Positions 1 to 5,364 of a stretch of 5,717 nucleotides of DNA are shown in pieces. The translations under genes were made by a program, and so were the position numbers. This stretch comes from an uncultured Clostridia bacterium. GTDB lineage: Bacteria > Bacillota_A > Clostridia > Christensenellales > Aristaeellaceae. The notes under the pieces are model-generated. The model saw only the letters and a list, made by a program, of their open reading frames with translations, searched no databases and was not told where the DNA came from. The DNA is taken from assembly GCA_947165745.1 (NCBI GenBank), contig CAMVBO010000136.1, forward strand, positions 1 to 5,717, read 5' to 3'. Within the stretch, counting starts at the first letter, position 1. Each line of letters starts with the position of its first letter.

Positions 1-654
1 CTGATACCAGCCCGCGGCCTGGGCCAGCATGCCCAGCGCCCAGGTGACCAGTATGCCGATCAGCACCGCGCCCTTCACCCTGTAGTGGGAAAGGGCCGCG
101 ATGACCAGGAAGCCCGCCACGGCCAGCACCACCGCCGCGCTGGACAGGTCGCCCAGTTCCACCGTGGTGGCGCCGGAGGCCTTGACCACGCCGGCGTTCA
201 CCAGGCCGATAAAGGCTACGAAAAGGCCGATGCCGCAGGTGATGCCCAGCTTCAGGTTCTGGGGAATGCCGTTGACGATCCTCTCCCGGAACTTGAACAG
301 CGACATCAGTATGAATATGACGCCCTCCACCAGCACGGCGGTCAGCGCGATCTTAAAGGCGTCCGGCGCGCCGCCCAGCTCGCCCATGCAGACGGTGTAG
401 GCAAAGTAGGCGTTCAGACCCAGGCCTGCCGACAGCGCGATGGGATAGTTGGCCACGAAGCCCATGATGAACGTGGCAATGGCCGAGGCCACGGCTGTGG
501 CGACGAACACGCCGTTGGCGTCCATCACCGTGCCCAGGATGCTGGGGTTCACGGCAAGGATGTAGGCCATGGCCAGGAAGGTGGTCAGGCCGCCGATGAC
601 CTCCATGCGCACCGTGGTGTTGTGCTTCTTGAGTTGAAACATTCTCTCAAGCAT
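1..654 (-). CDS. NCS2-family purine permease (AzgA/PbuG-like), N-terminal part
   Basis: This is the first 218 residues of an integral membrane transporter that probably imports guanine, hypoxanthine or adenine by cation symport. The frame is open to the left edge, so roughly half of a typical 430-480-residue permease is missing. The start fits the family: Q-L-K-K-H-N-T-T-V-R at 7-16, GGLTTFLAMAYILAVNPSIL at 21-40, GLGLNAYFAYTV at 78-89 in the substrate and helix region, and IPQNLKLGI-x2-GIGLFVAFIGL at 130-151. About six or seven hydrophobic segments are visible. The ATG at 654 is chosen over the in-frame ATG at 642 because AGGGGAG (663-669) lies 8 bp upstream of it. It is separated from the HD-GYP gene by a small palindromic element, so it is probably transcribed on its own. 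The family assignment is strong. The exact substrate, and pbuG versus a paralogue, cannot be decided from half a protein. Confidence 0.93.
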   Translation of the reverse strand, partial: MLERMFQLKKHNTTVRMEVIGGLTTFLAMAYILAVNPSILGTVMDANGVFVATAVASAIATFIMGFVANYPIALSAGLGLNAYFAYTVCMGELGGAPDAFKIALTAVLVEGVIFILMSLFKFRERIVNGIPQNLKLGITCGIGLFVAFIGLVNAGVVKASGATTVELGDLSSAAVVLAVAGFLVIAALSHYRVKGAVLIGILVTWALGMLAQAAGWYQ

Positions 655-701
655 TGGTATTTCTCCCCTCTTTCGCGCAAAAGCGCCGCAGGAACGAGGA
701 C

Positions 702-730
702 AGTATACCACCGCCGCGTTAAGGCTGAAA
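702..730 (-). promoter_or_regulatory. possible promoter of the purine permease
   Basis: A TATACT -10 box (702-707) lies about 48 bp upstream of the permease ATG. At 17 bp spacing the -35 region is only TTTCAG (725-730), a poor match. The short leader contains a small GCGC-AAAA-GCGC hairpin (675-686). There is no room for, and no sign of, the purine riboswitch often found upstream of such permeases in Firmicutes. The -10 box is good; the promoter as a whole is uncertain. Confidence 0.4.
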
Positions 731-739
731 GCGCAAACG

Positions 740-909
740 GATTAGAGTCTGTTTCTAAATTCGGAACGATGCATTTTCGGCGTCTTGAACTGCATTTCTG
801 TGTTGATTTCCCTTGACTTAGCCCCACTAAGCCTGCGGAAAATCGCCTTGAAATGCAGCCCAATCCACTCGAAACTGCACATTCCTCATTTTAGAAACAC
901 ACTCTGATT
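740..909. mobile_element. MITE-like palindromic element with 4-bp target duplication
   Basis: The ends at 744-759 and 889-905 are inverted repeats: AGAGTCTGTTTCTAAA against AGAGTGTGTTTCTAAAA, one mismatch over the first 16 bases. Similarity continues at a lower level along both arms of about 78 bp. It includes the shared CTGCATTTC (789-797, and 848-856 in inverted form), and the arms meet at a perfect CTTAG-CCCCA-CTAAG hairpin (817-831). The sequence just outside both ends is GATT (740-743 and 906-909), as expected for a 4-bp target-site duplication. No transposase is encoded, so this fits a non-autonomous element moved in trans. It lies only 15 bp past the HD-GYP stop codon, and as RNA it would fold into one long hairpin, so it may also act as a transcription barrier between the two genes. 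The insertion-sequence family was not identified. Confidence 0.75.
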
Positions 910-924
910 CAAGGAGCTGGCGCA

Positions 925-2622
925 TCATTCGGCGAGGGCGTAATAGCGCTCCAATTCGCTCTGACAGCTCAGGAACACCAGCAGCATGCTGGGGTCAAGC
1001 TGGGTGCCCATCCCCTCCCGCATGATCTGCGCGGCCTTTTCATAGCTCATCGGCTCTTTATAGACGCGCTTGCTGACCAGCGCGTCGTAGACGTCCGCCA
1101 CCGCCATGATCCGGGCCTCCAGCGGGATCATCTCGCCCACCAGGCCCTCCGGATAGCCCTTGCCGTCCCAGCGCTCGTGGTGATAGCGCGCGACATGATA
1201 CGCGGTCTGGACCAGGCGCTCCTCCTCCATGCCGTCCAGCAGGATTTTGACCATCTGGCCGCTGATCGTGGAATGGGTCTTCATAATGGTGTATTCCTCG
1301 GGCGTGAGCCTGCCGGGCTTATTGAAGATTCCCGAATCGATGCTGACCTTTCCCAGGTCGTGCATAGGCGCGGCCCGGACGATGTCCCTGGCCAGGGTGT
1401 CGCTGAGCGGGAAATACTGCTTTGCCTGGATGTCCTGCACCAGGATCCGAACCACATCGCTGGTCCGCTTGACGTGGCCGCCCGTGTTGCTGTCCCGGTT
1501 TTCGACCATGTCCGCCAGGCTCAGCACCAGCTTCTGCTGCATGTTTTCGACGCTGCGGGTCTTTTCGGCCACCTCGCGGTTCAGGCTGGCGTTGAAGTTG
1601 GAAAGTATCTCCAGGTTCCGGGCCTCCTCCGTCGCGTCCCGGATGTCGATGAGGTACCCGCCGGACACACCCCCGCGGCGGAGCTTGAAGGGGGAAATCT
1701 CATAGGCGAAGGTCCTGCCGTCCTCCGCGCGGAACGACGCCGCCGCGATACCGTTGTCGCTGTAGCTCTCGATGACGCCGCGCAGGATCTTCCCGGACGG
1801 GCTGTCCTCGGCGATGCGGGTATCCGCCCGCTGGTTCTTCAGATCCGGCAGAAAGTCAAAGCACTTTTCATTGGCGCTGAGAAACCAGCCGTTGAGATCC
1901 ACGGCGATATAGCCGCGGCTGGCGGTTGTATTCTGGTTTTCGGAAATCAGGCTGGAAATGTCGTGGACGCGGGAGCGATCATAGTTCAGGGCCAGCAGCA
2001 GGCTGCCGGCCATGTACAGAAAGGGCAGCGCGGAAAAATTCATGTCCAGCACGCTTTCAAGCCCGTACACCAGCATCCCGAGGCCGACAAACACGATATA
2101 AAAGGCCAGCGTGCGCCGGGAACAGTTCTTCCTGCGGGCCCGGAAAATGGCCACGGCGCCGATCAGTACGATCAGCAGTGCCAGCGCGAAGGCGATGTTG
2201 GCAAAGGCAAAGGAGCCGCCGGTCATCCGGGTGGAATAGCCGTCGCCGGTGTCCGTGATCTGGATCATGTTTTCCGGCAAGCCCTGTTGAAAGGTCATCC
2301 AGACGGGCAGAAGCTGGGCGAAGGCAGCCAGATACACAGCGATTCTGATCCAAGGGCTGACGGCAATCGACAGATGCCTCAGCATGGAAAAGAGCATGAT
2401 CGCCAGCAGCACCGTGGTACACAGGTTGATGAATACGAACAGCACCAGGGCGGCCTCCTGGGTGGACACTTGGGTCTTCAGCCAGTAGCCCATGATCAAA
2501 AAGGGCAGTATGAGGGACATGGACCAATCATAGCAGCTGACGCGATCCTCGTTTCTCAGGGCGATCAGAAGCGTGGCCAGAACCGAGATCACCAGACAGA
2601 CGCCAAAGCCGGTAGTAACCAT
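925..2622 (-). CDS. 7TM-PAS-HD-GYP protein, predicted membrane c-di-GMP phosphodiesterase
   Basis: This 565-residue protein is predicted to hydrolyse cyclic di-GMP to pGpG or GMP at the inner face of the membrane. Residues 1-212 contain about seven hydrophobic segments (near 5-22, 34-50, 55-77, 93-110, 138-160, 172-188, 196-212), like the 7TM sensor region of some histidine kinases. A PAS-like domain follows at about 236-332, then a short coiled-coil linker (333-365). The HD-GYP domain spans about 366-556: ENRDSNTGGH (374-383), MHDLGK with H421/D422 and K425, NKPGRLT (434-440), H450, HHERWDGKGYP (481-491), and VADVYDAL with D510. The metal-binding HD and the GYP loop are intact, so the domain should be active. 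The Glu usually found four residues before the first His (DPETGxH) is Asn379. The ATG at 2622 has AAAGGA 8 bp upstream. The gene follows the sensor gene after 37 bp, almost certainly in one operon, with no promoter visible between them. Confidence 0.93.
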   Translation of the reverse strand: MVTTGFGVCLVISVLATLLIALRNEDRVSCYDWSMSLILPFLIMGYWLKTQVSTQEAALVLFVFINLCTTVLLAIMLFSMLRHLSIAVSPWIRIAVYLAAFAQLLPVWMTFQQGLPENMIQITDTGDGYSTRMTGGSFAFANIAFALALLIVLIGAVAIFRARRKNCSRRTLAFYIVFVGLGMLVYGLESVLDMNFSALPFLYMAGSLLLALNYDRSRVHDISSLISENQNTTASRGYIAVDLNGWFLSANEKCFDFLPDLKNQRADTRIAEDSPSGKILRGVIESYSDNGIAAASFRAEDGRTFAYEISPFKLRRGGVSGGYLIDIRDATEEARNLEILSNFNASLNREVAEKTRSVENMQQKLVLSLADMVENRDSNTGGHVKRTSDVVRILVQDIQAKQYFPLSDTLARDIVRAAPMHDLGKVSIDSGIFNKPGRLTPEEYTIMKTHSTISGQMVKILLDGMEEERLVQTAYHVARYHHERWDGKGYPEGLVGEMIPLEARIMAVADVYDALVSKRVYKEPMSYEKAAQIMREGMGTQLDPSMLLVFLSCQSELERYYALAE

Positions 2623-2630
2623 TGACAGTT

Positions 2631-2636
2631 TCCTTT
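2631..2636 (-). promoter_or_regulatory. ribosome binding site of the HD-GYP gene
   Basis: AAAGGA, 8 bp upstream of the ATG at 2622, fixes this start. It lies in the 37-bp gap after the sensor stop codon, so the HD-GYP protein is translated from its own site, not by stop-start coupling. Confidence 0.7.
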
Positions 2637-2659
2637 CCCCTGAAATTCAGATTGACGGG

Positions 2660-4060
2660 TCAGCGGCCTTCGCTCACGTTCCCGACAGACAGCTTGCCGA
2701 TCGGCTTGGGATCCAGCACCAGCTGCTCGATCTCAAAATACATCTCCGTGCGCCCCGCCGGCGAACGGACCGTTCGCAGCGCCGAACCCAGGGAGGCCAG
2801 CAGCGTGGAGACGACCTCCATGCTCAGGCCCGTGAGCGCGGACGCCTCATTGGGGGCGACCGGCGCGCCGTCTGCGGGCTGTTCAGCGTCCGATAACAAG
2901 CGAACAGAGAACAGCAGGTGGACCTTGTCCTCCAGCGCCTTGCCATAGACGGCCAGCTGCATTCTTCCGCCGTCGGCGATGTGAAGCAGGCCGGACATCA
3001 GGTTCACGAGGATCTCCCGCAGGATGCGGGAATCGCCCCGCAGCCGGTCGGGCAGCGCTTCCGCGATGTCCAGCTCCATGGCAAGCCGGTTGTGCTCCGC
3101 CAGGGGCAGGATGTTTTGCAGTATGTCGATCAGAAGTGCGCGCAGCGAATAGGGCTCGGAGGCGGGCTGCATGGTCCCGGATTCGATTCCAAAGCCATGC
3201 ACCAGGCCGTCCGTCAGCATGAGCAGCCGGATCGCGGTGCTCTGGGCGCCCCGGGCATAGCCCTTGATGGCGTCGTCGCGGCTCTCCTTGAGGATCTGCC
3301 CGTTCAGGGCGATCATGTTTTGCAGCGGTAATTGCAAATCGTCGGCAATGCTGTCCATGAAAGCCGCCTTGGCCTCGTTGAGGGATTCCGCCTTCTCGAT
3401 CTGGTGGGTGATGGCCTCTTGCTCTTTCTTTTCCTCGTCGATGTTCTGAACGGCCAGAACCACGTTTTCAATCGGCTTGCCTTCGACGCGATCCATGGCA
3501 CAGAAGCGTATGGAGCACCAGCCGTACTGGATGCTGATAAACTCGCTGGCGACGCTGTTCCGCTCCTTCAGTCGATCCGGCAGGGTGTCCGTATCGACAA
3601 ATTCCAGCAGCGCGTCCCGATACTTTTCCTGCGCGTCCCGCTGGATCATGGCGGTGAGCAGCTCCTTTGCGGTCTGGTTTTTCGGGCGGTCGCGCTCGAT
3701 CTTTTCATCCACGCCGACCGGCGTCATTTCCCCGGTGGGCAGATGAATGATGTAAATGAGGTCATAGATGTCGGACATGCTGAAGATTCCGGACTTGCGC
3801 AGCTCCATTTCCTTCAGCGCCCGGCGATAGGCGAGGTTGCCGATGCCGCTGACGACCATGTTGATGATCCACAGTGCGGCCAGCGCGATGAAGACATAGA
3901 AGGTAAAGCCTTGGGTGAAATACCGGTGGAAATGGAGCAGGACTTCGTGGTCGGAAAGGTCCAGGTCGTCCAGATAATAGAAGATGACGCCGATTTTGAT
4001 ATCGTCCCCCCCCGCTGACGGGCATTTCGCCAAACCGGGTACTGGGATAATAGATGACAC
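2660..4060 (-). CDS. sensor gene, C-terminal part: TM2, PAS-like and degenerate histidine kinase core
   Basis: This is the downstream portion of a sensor gene that starts at 4544. A run of eight G at 4006-4013 breaks the frame, and true coding in this frame begins at that run. The GTG at 4060 that opens the frame has no support as a start. Numbered on the rejoined 627-residue protein: a membrane segment at about 213-233 (FTFYVFIALAALWIINMVV), a PAS-like region at about 258-373, a helix (374-400) leading into the H-box, and an ATPase-like region at about 470-610. The H-box reads SIADDLQLP where active kinases have MSHEIRTP, so the phospho-accepting His is Asp401. The N-box keeps LVNL but lacks the NAxKF part (Gly518 at the second Asn). 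No D-x-G-x-G box is present, and the G2 box is reduced to LTGLSM. It is therefore a predicted pseudokinase, probably transmitting signal by conformation or by binding a partner. The HD-GYP gene follows after 37 bp. Confidence 0.88.
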   Translation of the reverse strand: MSSIIPVPGLAKCPSAGGDDIKIGVIFYYLDDLDLSDHEVLLHFHRYFTQGFTFYVFIALAALWIINMVVSGIGNLAYRRALKEMELRKSGIFSMSDIYDLIYIIHLPTGEMTPVGVDEKIERDRPKNQTAKELLTAMIQRDAQEKYRDALLEFVDTDTLPDRLKERNSVASEFISIQYGWCSIRFCAMDRVEGKPIENVVLAVQNIDEEKKEQEAITHQIEKAESLNEAKAAFMDSIADDLQLPLQNMIALNGQILKESRDDAIKGYARGAQSTAIRLLMLTDGLVHGFGIESGTMQPASEPYSLRALLIDILQNILPLAEHNRLAMELDIAEALPDRLRGDSRILREILVNLMSGLLHIADGGRMQLAVYGKALEDKVHLLFSVRLLSDAEQPADGAPVAPNEASALTGLSMEVVSTLLASLGSALRTVRSPAGRTEMYFEIEQLVLDPKPIGKLSVGNVSEGR

Positions 4061-4544
4061 AGTCCCTCGCCTGCAAGGGAATCAGCAGATCGCCGTCATA
4101 GCGGTATTCCAGGCTGACGTCTTCCAGCTGATAATCCTGCAGGTTCATCCGCTGAACCCTTTGCCTGTCTGTATCGGCGAACTGGTGGATCTCCACCTCG
4201 CCGTTCCAGGCCTGGTTGATATAGCAGTCCCCGGTGATGTTGATCCGCAGCTCCCAATCCTGAATGGCGTCTCCGCCCTCGTTGCGCAGGGTGGCGTCGA
4301 TGGTCTGACCGGTCAGATCCACCAGCTGGCCGTCGTCCAATGCAAAGGAGCGCTTCAGCCAAGTGCTCGTGCTGTCCTGCCTGGGGTCGATCTCCATCTG
4401 AATGCCCTCGAAAACGTCATTGCCCTGAACGTGGACCTCCCGCCTGTTGAACCGGACGAGGGTCTCCATGTGAATGACAAGCGTAATCAACGCAAGAATG
4501 AAAAGGATGACGCCGAGCCGCTTCAGCTTGTTCTGGTCGATCAT
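3762..4544 (-). CDS. sensor gene, N-terminal part: membrane anchor and extracellular CBM-like domain
   Basis: This is the upstream portion of the same sensor gene. The frame is genuine from the ATG at 4544 to the eight-G run at 4006-4013 (residues 1-179). Beyond it the reading to the stop at 3762 is out of frame, Arg/Pro/His-rich and not protein-like. Residues 1-8 are basic, 9-25 form a membrane anchor (LGVILFILALITLVIHM), and about 40-210 should lie outside the cell. That region contains TIDATLRNEGGDAIQDWEL (81-99), INQAWNGEVEIH (109-120) and LEYRYDGDLLIPL (145-157). The order N-x-G-x-A-I-x-D-W, then W-N-G, resembles family 2/3 carbohydrate-binding beta-sandwiches, so a glycan or cell-wall ligand is plausible but unproven. 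AGGAGGA (4554-4560) precedes the ATG at 4544. The in-frame ATG at 4604 is upstream of the promoter's -10 box and is rejected. Removing one G joins this frame to the kinase-like part. Confidence 0.85.
   Translation of the reverse strand: MIDQNKLKRLGVILFILALITLVIHMETLVRFNRREVHVQGNDVFEGIQMEIDPRQDSTSTWLKRSFALDDGQLVDLTGQTIDATLRNEGGDAIQDWELRINITGDCYINQAWNGEVEIHQFADTDRQRVQRMNLQDYQLEDVSLEYRYDGDLLIPLQARDCVIYYPSTRFGEMPVSGGGRYQNRRHLLLSGRPGPFRPRSPAPFPPVFHPRLYLLCLHRAGRTVDHQHGRQRHRQPRLSPGAEGNGAAQVRNLQHVRHL
4006..4013 (-). other. eight-G homopolymer at the frame break of the sensor gene
   Basis: On the coding strand the run is AGC followed by eight G and then ACGATATC. With seven G the protein reads S-G-G-D-D-I-K-I-G straight through, joining the extracellular domain to the second membrane segment. 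With eight G the frame is lost. The break could be a homopolymer sequencing or assembly error, a slippage mutation, or a phase-variable switch; the sequence alone does not distinguish them. Confidence 0.85.
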
Positions 4545-4553
4545 TTCCGCGGT

Positions 4554-4560
4554 TCCTCCT
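4554..4560 (-). promoter_or_regulatory. ribosome binding site of the sensor gene
   Basis: AGGAGGA, a near-consensus site, lies 9 bp upstream of the ATG at 4544. Together with the promoter position it decides this start over the longer frame beginning at 4604. Confidence 0.85.
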
Positions 4561-4581
4561 ATTTCACCAGCTGAAAGATCA

Positions 4582-4610
4582 AGTATAGCATTATGGGTTA
4601 TCAATGTTAA
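4582..4610 (-). promoter_or_regulatory. promoter of the sensor/HD-GYP operon
   Basis: A -35 TTAACA (4605-4610) and a -10 TATACT (4582-4587) are separated by exactly 17 bp, a good housekeeping-type promoter. Transcription would start near 4575, leaving a leader of about 30 nt. No c-di-GMP riboswitch or other structured leader fits in that space. Confidence 0.72.
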
Positions 4611-4679
4611 TTACACGCATTGGCAACGCGGCAAGCGAAGGCGGTCACAATTACGCGCCAGCCGCGACACTGAATCCAT

Positions 4680-4713
4680 AAAAACGCGAGCCTGTCAGAG
4701 ATGACAGGCTTGC
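4680..4713 (-). terminator. rho-independent terminator after the peptidase fragment
   Basis: On the minus strand AGCCTGTCA pairs perfectly with TGACAGGCT (4702-4710 with 4689-4697) around a 4-nt loop. The stem extends by GC/GC across one mismatch and is followed within a few bases by five T (4680-4684). It ends the peptidase-fragment transcript ahead of the sensor operon promoter. Confidence 0.8.
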
Positions 4714-4716
4714 CCA

Positions 4717-4737
4717 ATGTACCGTCGCCGGTACGAT
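4717..4737 (-). repeat. GNRA-tetraloop hairpin repeat, copy A
   Basis: On the minus strand GTACCG and CGGTAC form a 6-bp stem closing a GCGA tetraloop. The same 21-bp unit recurs at 5322-5342 with one base change, which turns the loop into GCAA, also a GNRA loop. A terminator hairpin follows within a few bases in both copies. Confidence 0.7.
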
Positions 4738-4984
4738 ACCTATCCTGGCATTATTTGGCCCATCCACCAAAAACCAAATCTCAAATCCTGCCTCCCGGCA
4801 GCAATAATATACAAATGCCGCGCACCATAACCCATCGGCTTCTCTTAGCGTCCACTTTGGGAAAAACCGAATGACCGGCTCAAGATTCGATTCTTTCCCT
4901 TCAATATAGCCATGAAAAGGGATTTGAGCCGCTTTTGCGGCGACCTTAGCCAAGTATTTTCTTGTTGCCTTTTCCATGATAATT

Positions 4985-5015
4985 CCACCTCAATATACAA
5001 ATATGTCATTGGTGG
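4985..5015 (-). promoter_or_regulatory. possible hairpin over the ribosome site of the peptidase fragment
   Basis: In the leader RNA CCACC-AAT (5008-5015) can pair with ATT-GA-GGTGG (4985-4994), with a 2-nt bulge and a 13-nt loop. The GGTGG it would sequester is the ribosome binding site. This could be translational control, or a chance pairing in a leader of about 60 nt. Confidence 0.35.
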
Positions 5016-5044
5016 GGTATCGGTGATTGTATCTAATGCGAAAC

Positions 5045-5073
5045 ATTATATAGTCAAAAGTCAACCACGTCAA
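5045..5073 (-). promoter_or_regulatory. consensus promoter for the peptidase fragment
   Basis: TTGACG (5068-5073), a 17-bp spacer and a perfect TATAAT (5045-5050). The spacer carries a second TTGACT that may add to the -35 region. Transcription would start near 5038, about 60 nt before the ATG at 4977. This is one of the two strongest promoters in the window. Confidence 0.8.
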
Positions 5074-5290
5074 TAGAACGGTTTTCGTCGGGAATTCTTT
5101 GATTGTCTGAATAACACACCGTGCACATGACGCACGATAAATCCGGGGGAGAACCACAAAAAACGTTTCCCGGCGCAGCTGATTCGAAAGGCCTACGAAT
5201 GAGCCCGGCCCATGTTACAGGCTGGGCCGTGTATTCCTGCGGAATACGGGGGGATGAGGGCGGCAAAATGCCAGTTTTGCCTAAAGAAAA
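5074..5290. other. non-coding stretch with a cluster of hairpins
   Basis: I see no convincing gene in this stretch; the short open frames on both strands have neither a ribosome site nor domain-like composition. It contains three perfect inverted repeats: CGGCCCA/TGGGCCG (5206-5229, 10-nt loop), GTATTCC/GGAATAC (5231-5247, 3-nt loop) and GGCAAAA/TTTTGCC (5262-5281, 6-nt loop). They lead directly into the terminator at 5284-5318. Confidence 0.6.
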
Positions 5291-5318
5291 GCGAACCCAT
5301 CATTTCAGATGAGCTCGC
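5284..5318 (-). terminator. rho-independent terminator downstream of the tRNA 3' end
   Basis: On the minus strand GCGAGCTCATC (5318-5308) pairs over 11 positions with GATGGGTTCGC (5301-5291) around a 6-nt loop, followed by TTTTCTTT. Two positions are G-U wobbles that hold only in minus-strand RNA, so this orientation is the functional one. It lies 23 bp beyond the CCA of the tRNA remnant and would originally have terminated that tRNA transcript. Confidence 0.78.
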
Positions 5319-5321
5319 TCG

Positions 5322-5342
5322 ATGTACCGTTGCCGGTACGAT
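5322..5342 (-). repeat. GNRA-tetraloop hairpin repeat, copy B
   Basis: The GTACCG/CGGTAC stem closes a GCAA loop. The copy matches the one at 4717-4737 at 20 of 21 positions and begins at the last base of the tRNA CCA end. As in copy A, a minus-strand terminator follows. Confidence 0.7.
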
Positions 5343-5364
5343 GGTGCGGTCGACGGGACTTGAA
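5342..5364 (-). tRNA. tRNA 3'-end remnant (T-loop to CCA), probable att site
   Basis: Read on the minus strand the segment is TTCAAGT (T-loop), CCCGT (3' half of the T-stem), CGACCGC (3' half of the acceptor stem), then A and CCA. This is the exact layout of a tRNA 3' end. The acceptor half resembles clostridial tRNA-Leu genes that begin GCGGTCG (from memory). The five bases upstream are GCGAA, not the ACGGG needed to close the T-stem, and no anticodon arm or 5' acceptor half lies further upstream, so only 23 nt of the tRNA are present. Such a fragment is the usual signature of the distal att site of an element integrated into a tRNA 3' end. Host sequence (with the terminator) would lie to the left and element DNA to the right. 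Confidence 0.65.

Larger units (their letters stand above)
4651..4977 (-). pseudogene. 5' fragment of a CHAP/NlpC-P60-like cysteine peptidase gene
   Basis: The first 67 or so residues look like the N-terminus of a small CHAP or NlpC/P60-type cell-wall hydrolase. A helical start (MEKATRKYLAKVAAKAAQ) is followed by a WCAAFVYYCCREAGFE stretch (51-66), with Cys52 as the candidate catalytic Cys. After FEI (about 4777) the frame runs into a repeated hairpin and a terminator and encodes nothing domain-like (IVPATVHWASL). The catalytic His part of the domain is missing, so a full enzyme cannot be made. The ATG at 4977 has GAGGTGG 7 bp upstream and a consensus promoter about 70 bp upstream, so the start is authentic and the fragment could still be transcribed. 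It is noticeably lower in GC than the sensor operon. The family assignment is from motif and memory, hence moderate; an intact short peptide gene is a less likely alternative. Confidence 0.6.

Noticed and set aside
655..743. Purine riboswitch upstream of the permease
   Set aside because: The space between the element and the ATG is under 90 bp and shows none of the conserved core or three-way-junction layout.
585..863. Minus-strand frame of 92 residues across the palindromic element
   Set aside because: It starts inside the element's right arm, has no ribosome site, and overlaps the promoter and start of the permease. It is probably an accident of the repeat.
1177..2625. Long plus-strand open frame opposite the HD-GYP gene
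   Set aside because: It mirrors the HD-GYP coding frame, is rich in His, Gln and Gly with no domain-like pattern, and has no ribosome site. The other plus-strand frames at 85-816, 2918-3331, 3332-4018 and 3984-4574 are rejected for the same reasons.
4014..4060. GTG at 4060 as an independent start for the kinase-like part
   Set aside because: The first 18 residues from it are out of frame with the extracellular domain, and a protein starting there would lose the first membrane anchor. The simpler reading is one gene with a one-base frame break.
4545..4604. Upstream ATG at 4604 as the start of the sensor gene
   Set aside because: It lies upstream of the -10 box of the promoter and has no ribosome site, whereas the ATG at 4544 has AGGAGGA at good spacing.
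4545..4680. Cyclic-di-GMP riboswitch ahead of the sensor operon
   Set aside because: The predicted leader is only about 30 nt and no GEMM-like motif is visible.
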